Assembly: GCA_005281725.1 (NCBI GenBank) | Contig: SSBO01000013.1 | Span: 750,440 to 814,439, forward strand | Direction of reading: 5' to 3' | Source: Wuchereria bancrofti | Lineage: Eukaryota; Nematoda; Chromadorea; Rhabditida; Onchocercidae | DNA length: 64,000 bases | Shown here: positions 36,313 through 53,664 of the stretch, one piece after another | Layout of the letters: each line of letters begins with the position of its first letter | Numbering within the stretch: the first letter of the stretch is position 1 | The notes under the pieces: model-generated | Told to the model about the DNA's origin: nothing | Database searches by the model: none | Seen by the model: only the letters and a program-made list of their open reading frames with translations | Position numbers and translations under genes: made by a program

Positions 36313-39300
36313 ATGGCATCCACTTTACGAACGGGTACAGAAAAACTTATATTATCAGTACAAGATGTTGAGGATGATAATCGAGATAGTATTGGACGGG
36401 AAATATCATCTTTGGAACGTCTAATAGCTACCGGTAGAGTCGTTAATGAAATTTAAATTTCATCTTAATTGTATATAATATGAGGTTCTATCCCAGTATT
36501 ATTTCTAGATAGCTTTCATAGTTATTCTAATAATTATCTCCATTGCTAATTATATTTGCTTTATATTATTGTTTGTTTATTGGTATAATTTATTTTAGCA
36601 GTGACTGACATCGCATCAAAAATAAATAGGAAATATGTGGAATGCGTACCTGATTTGGTTACAACTAATAAATTGCTAGATACAATTCGTTCCACCTATA
36701 GTATCGTAAATCATTCTGTCGATTCTATTGCTAATAATGTAGAAAATATGGCGAAGGAAATGGAGTTAAATGTTAGTCGTCAAATTGGTTATTTATTTAC
36801 TTGAACTACCTAATATGAACATTCATGAACTTCGTTTAATTACCAGTAATTGTTAATTTATTAATTAATGAGAAGCATATAATGTTTTGAAGCAAACGAA
36901 TGCATCATAAAATATAGCTTATAAAAATTATGGAAAAAACAAAATATACAATTTAATGTTAAATTATCGATTACCTAGCAGTCAGTTATCTTTCCAGAGA
37001 TAAATTAAACATTAATTCTGCTTGATTCTCATTTCAGTACCATTAATTTACTCCTGGAAATAGCGGAACTCTTTTACATGTTTTCAAAAGATTTGTTCTT
37101 TAAGAAGAAAAAATTGGAACGATTAGAATCTATAAAAGATTGGAAATTGAAAATGCATTCACTAGAGGAAATTGAATTACTGATATGTCAATTATGGTAT
37201 TCGCCAAATGAAGAGAACTCTTTGGCTAACGCAGTACTGTTGGTAGATCTGGAAGGGAAATTAAAAGATATCTTGCAAGTACAATTTTTCACTTATATTG
37301 TAATAGGGAGTTCTTTTAGTGTTGAATTGAGAAATATAGGTACAATCGTCATAATTCATATATTTTAACAATCTTTGTTAGTTTACCTTGATTTCCATAG
37401 ATTTGGCTGAGGTTCTGAAGATACTATAGTCATGAACGAACACGACGATTGTTTTCAATAGATATTTTTGTCTTCAAACAAAGTTAAATGGAGTCAGCAT
37501 TGATTTGAAAGCATTTCTGTATAAAACCGTCCTGTTAATAATATGTTAGGCTGTAATAATTACAGAGGGATGAAACTGCTGATCAGGCATTCGCAGAACG
37601 CATTGGCCCAGCATTAAAAACAGAAGTTGTAACGCTGCGACAGAGTTTAACCTACATGTTGAACAGTTTCTGGGATCAGATATTTTCTTTACGAGAGTTT
37701 AATAACAAAATTATTTTGCATTTGACGGCATCTAGCAATGATGCTTTGAACGAAGTTTGTATTTTCAAAAGTTTCAAACCCAGTTTTAATCTTTTAGGTT
37801 ATAACTCGGTTATCAAAATGATTAATTCTAATTATGGTGTGCAAAACTGCTTTAAGATTAGTAAACATTTTATGAGTTATTTTGTATCATTTATATCCAT
37901 ACTTACATTTAATATGTTATTGCATAATGTTTATTTTGATGATTATGACAAAACATCGGAATGATAGGATGGACCATATAGATTTTAAATATACAATTGT
38001 TTCATGCGTTAGTATTAGCTAAAATATGTTTCCCTACTACTATGCATGAATTTCAAAAGAAGCTAAAAGACTTGGGATTTATTCCTAGTGTTATTACTTT
38101 CTTCAAATAGATTAGAGTACTAATGTCCATAAATATTTTACAAAATATTCTGTTTAAATAAATAAATGAGAGATTATTTCAGAAGTTGTCTGCAATGGAT
38201 ATTTTAAATTTAATTGATGCAAAAATTGGCAAACTGTCATCTGCTCTGATGCATCATTTTTGTAAAAGGTTGATTGCCGCAAAGGATCCTACAGAAATTA
38301 TTATTTATCGTGATGGCACTTCCTTCTCAGAACATGAATATGTGATACGGAAAGAAAAACCAGTAGAAAACGAAAAGAGAAAACGCCCTGAACCAGAAAA
38401 AGTTCTCCGGTAAATGAAAGATGTCACTTTAAACTTATTTTCTAAAGATTCATGAATACCTTTTACATGCACTTTATGCAGAATAGGAATTTCTGTTCTT
38501 TTTTGTGATAAAAATTTGAAATATTTGTCTTTGCATAAAATTAAGTTAGATTTTTATTTTAAATCCCAGCTATCCGTGTTCAGAAAATTTCAGTAGTGTG
38601 CAGCATCAAAATATAGAGCTCCAAGGAGATATTTCCTTCCTCTTTATTACCAATCAAACTGAATTTATATGAGAATGGAATAAGCAAGGGCGAAAGGAAA
38701 TATTATTTTCTGATGCATTAAGTTTAAAATGCTCGAATTGCAGTGCAATGCTGGACTTATTCAAAAACTTAGGCAGAAATCTTGGTGCAATGAAAGTTAA
38801 TGGAAAAAGTGTGATTCAACTGATCGGTGACAAAATATCGAATGAAGTCGTCGAATTGCTGGTGCATGAATGCCTTACACCAGCTATTCCATACGATTCA
38901 AAAGATATACCAGCATTTGAGGCCCTTTTGGCATCGACAGATCAATTTGGCGAGGAGATGAAGGTTCATAATTTAGCTCCTCTTCCATTGTTTATTATTA
39001 TCTTAATTCTGACCAGAAGATGATTTATTATTTCTTAATTTTAACACTTCTGCTTCAGAAACTAGGATTCTTCACAAACTTAACTGAATCGTTCCGGAAA
39101 TTTGCTGAAAATTACGAAAGTACGTTTATTAATCGACGCTGCAGCAAGATTATTGACGAAGCACGAACTCTTATTGAAGCGCCATTGACGGAATTTGTTT
39201 CAGTATATATTTTTGCATTTTGATTAGTGGATCTGACAATAACAGATCAAAGACCTTTCCATAGAAATTGGTTACTATTAACGGGAATTATTGCTGACTT

Positions 39301-42147
39301 TGCTTTTCAGGATTAAATAAATGATAACCAGTTGTTAATGGATACTGTAAGGAATCCCATCCATGCTTTGTAGCTCTTCCGTCGCGTTCTATTTCTGGTT
39401 TACTAATTCTGGATTTGCACAAAAGGATCCAGAGATTTTCAGTACTGGTGATCCGAACTATCTTGTAGGTTGGTAACAGTTCAGACACAGATGAGGATGA
39501 AACTGTTGAAGAATATGTTAAAACTGGATTGAACAAACCGAAAGAAACCGATGGAAATGAGGAACATTACCCGAAACTGATGCGGTTGGTGAACTGTCAA
39601 GTCAGGTGCACCATTTTATTATTTCTTTTCTGAAAACTTTTTTAAATGTTTTTGTTTAAAAAGTATTATTGTATTTATTTTCTCATAAGCATTACCTTTA
39701 TCGGATATAGGGTTCAGAGATTATATATATATATATATATATCTGGTTCTATGCAATTGTGTCGGTTCGTTGTTTTGCTCGTTTTTATTGATAATTCGTT
39801 GAACTTCGGCATATGATGCTACGCCATAGTCTTAAATGATGTAACTGTTATGTTTTACAGGGTGAAATAGTTTTAGGACTTCATTATGAAATCATTAACA
39901 TAACAACATAGTTGCACATATTTTAGTAGGACTGCTATCGAAATAGCAGATTTAATTGTAAAAACATTGGATGATGCAGCGAAAGCAGATTCTGCTTCAG
40001 CTATGGGTAAAATTTTACAAACAGCTCGTAATATAGTTGAACTCTATGCATGGACCGCACCTCGAAAGCATGACTCAGAAATATCTTCGGTTCCTGTTTT
40101 GGCAGGTTATAATTTATTTTTCAGTAGTATTTCGTTCTTGAATATTGTGTTTTGCCAGAGTTACTTAGATACTCATTGTAATTTGCTTATCGTTAGTACA
40201 GCCATAATCAGACATAGTCAAGTACCAGCCTCTCTGACACATTACCTCTATTGGTGCGCTTGTTTGAGTTATCGAGAAGTATCTTTCAATAACAGCATCA
40301 TTTGAACCTGATAAAATAAGTGCTGAATCATACTTTGTATATATATAATATCTAATCGTAGGTTTAGAGCAACTTACTTTACATGAACTTACTTCGGTGT
40401 AATTATTTGATTCATAGTGACTGAAGATATTGTTTTCAACTTTTCTGAATCTTTTCTACTAGTCTTTCAAGAATTATGCATCGATTGATATGGATTTTTT
40501 CAGCAATATCTTACAATAATTGTTATTATATCTGTCATCGTTTAATGATTATAATAGTCGAAATATTGCCGAAAATGCGTGACACTATGCAGGTGACGTT
40601 ATTACTTTTTCATTTAATAAATATTCATTAACTTTTGAGTTTTAATTCTCTTATTCGTATACTACCAACATTTTAGTTTTCCTATAGTTACCTTGTTTTT
40701 TGACAGAAAATATGGCGGTTTCTTTCGTCATTTATTTGCGACTTCTTTATATGACCATAACTAAGCGAAATAAAGGAATAGAAGTAAATGTGCTTATACA
40801 ACTTTACAGGCCAAAAATCTATCTATTTCCTTCACGGATTTCATTCCAAATCTTCGACAAATTGCTGCCGAAACAATGGAAAAGCAATTAGCACATTGTC
40901 GTCGTCAGGTTTCTACTCTCTTGACGAATGATACAAGTTAGCATGTTTGCACATTATATAGGATATATTTTCAGTCCATTTTCAAATCTCTCAGCGATTC
41001 AGCAGTCCAACCTTTTTTGAAAAATTTTCCAGTCTTTCTTGGCTTGGATGATGTTTCACAATATGAAAAATGCATGAAATGTTTGGATGGCTGTATGATG
41101 AATCTAGAGCAAATTTCTGGAATCTGGAAAAAGGTAAATTTATTAGCCGTTTTGGTTTTTAACTGCTCTTACTTTAATACGTATTATTTGATTTCCAAGG
41201 GATATGTACTGCATCGCGGGTGGGTGTTTATTCGTTACATGGATTTTATAATATTTTAGAGGTATATTTCTAAACTGAAATGCAGTTTTTATAGGTTCTG
41301 ACCAAAACAGTTTATGCGTGCTGTATTGGCAATGTCATTTCTTTTTTCTTCAATACACTGATCAAAATGTTATTGTCTACGGAAGATATTCGAGCATCTG
41401 ATGCTGAACTAAGTGCTATAACACTGAGGAAAGTTTTGAAGAGATCGGAGATGTTATTTGTTGTGAGTTTCAGAACTGCTATTTTTATTTGATTATTTGG
41501 TTATTAACATGATGAAAACAAGAAAATGCAAAATCCATTAAGTAGTGCTAAAAACGAGAATTTTCTGTGGCCGATAAACATCTAGTGATTTTATTTTTTA
41601 AATGGTTTCTAATTTTTTTTCTTTGTCTCGAAAGTGTCAATAGTTGTTATTATCGGAGCCCTTAATTTTCAGTAATAACATTATGCTTTGATAAATTTAT
41701 TACAGTAAAATTGTGGAAATTTCATTTTAAGAATATTTCTAGTTCCGTCGTCAGTGGTTAGTAACATTCGATACCAAGTAAATATTTTTTAGATTGAACA
41801 GTCGAAGCATTCTCGCATTCATAAATATACCGGATCTTCATATTTCCGCATCAAGGAGTTATTGTTTTGTCTAGATTCATCTTTGCAGGTCTGCATTTTT
41901 AATTTGCCCTTATGACCACTTTTCATTAATATATGAATGAACGGATTGATAAAATTGGATCGATACGACCGGTGTATTCCGTCCAACTCGTTAACATAAT
42001 CGATTAATTTAGAATATTTATGATCGTTGGTGTGATGGAAAAGGACCTCTGGCACTGTGGTTACATGCAGATGAAGTGCGCCATTTGGTGAAAGCTTTAT
42101 TCCAGAATACTGAAAAAAGAGCTCATGTGTTATCAAAGATTAACTGA
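36313..42147 (+). CDS. ZW10: ZW10 kinetochore / ER-tethering protein
   Basis: ZW10 forms the RZZ complex with Rod and Zwilch, recruiting dynein and checkpoint proteins to kinetochores, and acts in ER-Golgi tethering. Sixteen exons: 36313-36433, 36599-36771, 37038-37278, 37566-37754, 37982-38089, 38183-38409, 38744-38963, 39059-39202, 39469-39605, 39930-40105, 40504-40592, 40810-40936, 41033-41133, 41295-41462, 41793-41888, 42013-42147 (TGA), about 816 residues against 779 in human. Diagnostic matches run throughout: [12 protein letters not shown] near the N-terminus, [15 protein letters not shown] in the middle, [13 protein letters not shown], and a C-terminal [13 protein letters not shown] followed by [20 protein letters not shown]. 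All junctions agree in phase except exon 2 to 3, where a small exon or sequence error is needed. EF-G follows 490 bp downstream in the same direction. Confidence 0.93.
39719..39742. repeat. (TA)n microsatellite in a ZW10 intron
   Basis: A short TA run in the intron between exons ending 39605 and starting 39930. It is absent from the pseudogene copy because of the large deletion there. Confidence 0.85.
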
Positions 42148-42637
42148 CTCTGTAAATGAAAGTTTCCAGCGATTTAGGAGAAGTGGTCCCACTATTTGTG
42201 GGGCGATTTGGAATGTGATTAGATAATCATACTCATGTCTGTTTTCATTTCCGCTTTGATGTATTTAATAATTGGAAGCTGTTTTTGATGAATCTTGCGC
42301 ATATAATTTCAAAATAAACAGAATTTCTCTGGTTCATCAATAAGTAGTTTTCTGCTTACCATGCTTCATTTTATGAAGAATGTATGAATATTTATTGTCC
42401 ATTTATTCAGTAGGGGCAGGTTGTTAAATGTTCAAGTATTTTGTTTTCTTGATTTGCTGGAAAGAGGGAAGTGATGAAGACTTCAACTTATGTAGTTTAA
42501 ACTTGAAGTTCTGTAGTTTTAAACTTGAAGAAGGCTGACTTTTGTTGCCGGTCTTTGGTTCTTTGCATTATTTTAGGTTCACTAAATGTGAGTGCAGTTG
42601 TCACGAGAGTATTATAAGTTGAAAGCAACAACTGATA
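42148..42637 (+). promoter_or_regulatory. ZW10-EF-G intergenic spacer: polyA signal and trans-splice-type acceptor
   Basis: AATAAA at 42313-42318 lies 165 bp after the ZW10 stop and could be its polyA signal. TTTTAG at 42571-42576 is a nematode-consensus 3' splice site with no upstream donor needed, 61 bp before the proposed EF-G ATG. Such a pair between same-strand genes is the layout of a nematode operon, although the spacing is longer than the roughly 100 bp typical of C. elegans. Confidence 0.45.
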
Positions 42638-48679
<6,042 letters not shown>

Positions 48680-49136
48680 AAATAGAGAATAATATAATTT
48701 TTTGTTAATTGTAAATTTGAGTGTAATTGTTCTTAAAAATTTCCATATAATAATTTTTTAAATCTGATAGAAATTATAATTTGTACATTTTCATATTTTT
48801 TGATGTATTCATTAATGTTATGAAAATGTTATTGGTGAAGAATGATATGATTTGAGATATTCAACTCATTCATTTTAGTCTATCAAATATTTGGAAATAT
48901 TCTAGAAATTACCGGTATTTGATTAAATGGTAATCGATAAGATATGAAACGGAGAAATAATGTGACATGTTATTGTTATCATATGTTGGTCTATAGATTA
49001 GAGGATGAATGTTCTATGTTTTTTTTTTACTTTACAGTGGGTTATGCATATTTCAGAATGGTCAAATATTTGCTCAGTCAGTTAATAAATTATGTTAATG
49101 TTCTAATAGTTTTAGAACAGGATCTATCCATATATT

Positions 49137-49185
49137 TGTGTGCGTGTGTGTGTGTGTGTGTGTGCATGTGTATGTATGTATGTAT
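49137..49185. repeat. TG/TATG microsatellite
   Basis: An alternating TG run followed by TATG units between the convergent EF-G and peptide-precursor genes. The frame crossing it is compositional. Confidence 0.85.
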
Positions 49186-49438
49186 TTGCTTATGCATTCC
49201 GATTATTTTAAAAGCGTGAGAAATACTCTTTCATCGAAGTATTTCTCATAATAATACTTCCTTTAATGTAATTTTCTGGCCAATAGAATTTAGTATTTAT
49301 TGTCCAATTTATTTTGTAGTTCACTAAAAGTTGTAGTTTAAGTGAACAATAGATAATGTTGGCCTGGAAATGATTATGATTGATAGTTGGTGATGTTTCA
49401 TAATGATTCATATTCATCTGATATTATTTGATTCCATT

Positions 49439-51610
49439 TTAGCGACGTATATTTCGTAGCAGTATTCGTTTTGGACGATATAATTGCCAAATATCGTATT
49501 TTGGTAGAAATTCAACGACCATTTCATCTAAAACTAGATTTCATTACTAATCGTATTTTTTTTTTTAAATTACGAAAAATTTAAAACATTTTTTCTTTTG
49601 AGAAAAATGTTCAAAATACGAGCAGTGTATGATCCATCTTTCATTTTTGACTTTGTGATTCATTTTTCATTTTTTTTTTTCAAATGATAACTTGTTTGTT
49701 CTAGAGTATCTTTAGAAAAAAAAAAATATTTCTCAGTTCTGGGAATTCAACCCACTTTTTTTAAAAAGTATTTTTATATGTGAAACGTCAAATATATTAT
49801 TGTTTGATAATGACATAAACATAACAATATCAACGTTTACTAAGAAATGAACAAAAGAAGGAATCAAATGAATTTAAAGTTTTACCAAAATTTGAAGTTT
49901 TATGACTGCTAAAGATACTATTTTGAAAAATTACAAAAGAAGGAAACATCTCCAAATGTTAACATTTTGAATATATGCAAGTTAATTAGCCGATCTCACG
50001 GCTAATAAAATTAAAATAAAGGAAAAACTTTCCTTTTCACATTTAAGTAAAAAAAATTTTTTTCAAATAATTTTTTTTTTTTTTGAAAATGAAAAATGTG
50101 AAATATTATGCAATTGTTTACTTTCATTAATTAATTTCTCTTTAAACTTGAATTTACAATTGGTTAGTTTACATTTATTTGTATATTATTCTAACATATC
50201 AATTTCGCATAATAAAATGAAAGTAATCCCTTTTAACTACCCATTTTAATGAATTAGTTTGTTTTTTTTAAAGAACTGATTTTAATTAAAATTAAGTGAA
50301 CAAAATAATTCGTCAATATATTTGTTAGTATGAAGTTAGTAAAAAAAAAACAAAATTACCGCCAATCATATTAAAATCCATTGGATGAAAATCCGTGAAA
50401 TCTGCATAACTGCTTCGCTTTAATGGTCGTCCAGGACGTAAACTATTACCTGCAATTATCAGATAATTACCTGTAATATGGATAATATTTTCCTTTCCCT
50501 TTCTTTTTTTTGTTTTTTTTTAAATAGGTTTAAATGAAATGCCTTTCCTTCTACTAATGTGTTTAACAGTTTGATTAAAAATCTATTAGAAATAAATGTT
50601 TTAAAAAAAAAATTAAATCATTTTTTAATTAGCCCTTCAAAAAGGAAGGAATTATATAGGGATTTTTAATGTCACAGCAGTTAAATTACAATTATTTTTC
50701 TAAATCATAAATTTATGATAATTACTAAATTAAGTTAAGAATGTTTTTTAGTAATAAATTTTTGTTTTAAGGGCAAAAGAATTATTTCACTTATCTAATG
50801 TAATGTTGAATTTTGTTCCTACTACCTGACACCATTGCTGCAATTTGATTATAATTTTAATTTAATTCTATTTGTTAAATATTACAGCACCTCAAAAAGA
50901 AGGGAAGAAAAAAGGTTTCCCTCTTAAAAGTAATCTTATCATTTATTTATCATTATAATTTAATTGCTATCACTTTTGAGAATGAGCGAAAGAAAATTTT
51001 CTTTTCCAAATTAAACTAAACAACAAAAAAAAAAATTGCTCAGCTAAAGGAATAATATATTAATACATTAGTTATTAATATTTGATTTTAGTCAAAAATA
51101 GAATTTCGGAGACCAGCTAAAGAAACAAAACGCTGCATGCATTAGAAGGTATGCGGCATTTCTTTTGCAGTATCATTTTGATAATACTCAATTTCTTTTT
51201 CAACACATAATAATAATAATATAGTTTGATTTTAAAAATAAAAACACACGGATCCCTACACATGCAAATGATGATGCATGATAACCTTAATTAAAAGCTT
51301 TTCATACTTTTTTAAAATTTCTCAATTATAAAATCCATATGTTTGAAAAACTTTTGCGGAATTTACAAAGGTTTAAATGATTTCATTTATTAAATTCGAA
51401 AAAAAAAATTCATTTATCAAACAATTTACTAAAGCTTGAATGAATTTCATTTATCAAGTTTGAATCAAAATTTAAAAAGAAAAATTGATAACCTATGTAT
51501 TTAACTCTTTCCGCCGATAATTTAGGCTTCCATTCATGATCCAATGGTAATCCATTAATGTTACTTGTGATGAAGAATAATAGAAAAATCGTTGACAATA
51601 TTTTTGCCAT
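49439..51610 (-). CDS. Small secreted peptide precursor, unrecognised (98 residues)
   Basis: Three minus-strand exons, 51610-51493, 50449-50360 and 49527-49439 (TAA), all join in phase 1 with proper GT/AG sites. The product starts with a classic signal peptide (MAKILSTIFLLFFITSNING, likely cut after NG). The mature part has dibasic sites typical of prohormone processing: RPGRPLKR, then an acidic-aromatic segment (SSYADFTDFHPMDFNMIG), then a segment ending WQLYRPKR, and a short tail ILLRNIRR. No Cys is present, so a linear peptide is expected. Introns are about 1.0 and 0.8 kb. I do not recognise a known neuropeptide family, and no product ends in a Gly-dibasic amidation signal. The gene is convergent with EF-G (760 bp between stops). 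A neuropeptide or hormone role is inferred. Confidence 0.65.
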
Positions 51611-53117
51611 AAATATATATCAATTTTAGTAAAACTTGTTAATTATATACCCTTAAAAATGATTGATTGCATTATTGTAATTACAAATTAATCATTTATG
51701 TACATGCATGAAAATTTTGTTAAACGTAAAATTAATTTGATACGTCAAATTTATAATTTCTCATGAGCTATAAAATTTAATTTACCATATAGTACGCAAT
51801 TTAATTTGCTTTGAAATGTTAAAAATAAGGTATTTTTAACAATAAATTATTTAATAATAGTTACTTTTTCATTTAGTCGGTCAATTAGGATTTTGCTTTT
51901 TGAAAAGTTAATTACTTTTAGCTTAAATTAAAATATTTTTCAAAATATGCACCAAAAAAAGAATAAATAAATCATAAATGAATATAAAGATACAGATAAA
52001 AGAATGTAAAATAATCAAAATGATAAAAAGGAAAACGTTTTCAATTCCCTCTTTTTAACTCATTTCATTTCACTTTCTCTGAGCTTTCAAAATTCTTGCA
52101 CCAATACAATTTCACAAAATTTATTTGAAACATGAAGATTAATTGGTTTAATTATCGTTTCTATACATCAGATAATTTTAGCTTATTTTGCTCCATTCTA
52201 AATAATCAAAAGAAAAAAAAAAAGAAAAACGAAATTACTAATGTAACGAGTGTTCCTAAATTTATTTTATTGAATTATTAATAAAATTAAAAATCAAAGA
52301 TTGAAGTGAATGTAACACTACAAATTTAATTTATTAAATTATGAAGGAGTAATACAATAAAAACAAAAGTCAATAGAAGCAATAATTGACGAAAACGAAA
52401 AATATTATGAAATTATTTTGTTGATATCAACTTAAAAAGTGAGCTAACCATTTTTAAAATAAGTTTGTTTGAAATGACTCATATAAGAATATCGTTTGCC
52501 TTTTTTTTTTTGGTAGGCCAAAATGCTTAATCGTCTATGGCGTCATAACTTCACTTAAACATACATATCTTAAAATTTTTTCACGCTTTACAAATTTGCT
52601 AGTTGATAAAAAAAAATTTTTTTTCTTTTTAATCGAAACTTCCATTACAACTTTTTAATAAAATCCATTTCCTGAAATGTTCTTTTGAAAATTTAACAAG
52701 CACTTTTATTATTATTACAAGCGGTTTTTTTTTTGTCACTGCTATTGAAAACATTTTAGTTGCACTTTTTTGTTTTCCAACGTTGTATAAATATTAAAAA
52801 TTTCATTAGGAGAAAGAAAAAAAAAGCATTAAAGTATATTTTAAAAAAAGGACAAAAGATTGTTTTGAATTTCATTTTAATTTTGTGTTTTTAATTCTTT
52901 TTTTTTCAGAAAAAAGCAAATAAAAGATTAATGTTATGAGCAAATTAATGAAGCATTGAAGTAATAAATATGTGAAATTTTTCAAAATAAGCTTCCCAAA
53001 TGAATTACTATGCTATCGCGGAAGCAAAATTTGTCGTAGAAGCTTTGATAATTTAATTTATTATTTTTGGGAGAGGTTGTTTATTGCAGGGATATTCGTT
53101 GGATGTAGATGTAAATA
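51611..53117. other. AT-rich region upstream of the peptide precursor
   Basis: About 1.5 kb of AT-rich sequence with poly-A/T runs, presumably containing the peptide gene's promoter. I see no exon and no clear element. Confidence 0.45.
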
Positions 53118-53664
53118 TGTGGGGTAACAGAGAAATATAATAATTCCTTTATTAACAGAAGCAATAGTACAATAGCTTGAGAGGAAACAAATGAAATTGA
53201 ACTGTTCTGGTTCTTGGTAAAAAACACACAATGTCCCTTTCAATAAGGGTGACCTGCTTATATAGCAAGCAATATGCGTAAACAAAGTATATGATTTACA
53301 ATATGAAGTTGACCTGCCTTTCGGCAGGAGTAAGCGGTCTAACAAAGAGCTGTTGACCTGGTTTACAAGCAAATCTATCTACTAGTTGACAAACTGCAAA
53401 GGACATGAGTTAAGCAAAAGTTGTTTACCTCATAGATTCAAGGATAATTTACAATTAGTGGCGACATAACAATGAGGTCAACTAAATAAGGAGCTGATAC
53501 CGTGTAAACAATATGTAAAAGATTTATAGGTTAAACATAAGATTGGAAACAAAGCGTCCAAAGAATAAACATTATTGCAAAGAATTTCATAGAACATATT
53601 TCTCACTCAAATTCACAACTCTCATATAATATTTTAGAGTTTCACGATATTAAAATCCGCGACA
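53118..53664 (-). mobile_element. Possible solo LTR (minus orientation)
   Basis: Read on the minus strand, this block starts TGTCGCGGATTTT (from 53664), has a TATATAAG box (about 53262-53255) and an AATAAAGG polyA-like signal (about 53150-53143), and ends ACCCCACA (53118), giving TG...CA termini. This layout is that of a retroelement long terminal repeat. A second TGTCGCCAC occurs inside at 53466-53458, so the left boundary is ambiguous. I see no target-site duplication and no internal gag-pol sequence, so if real it is a solo and degraded copy. Confidence 0.35.
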
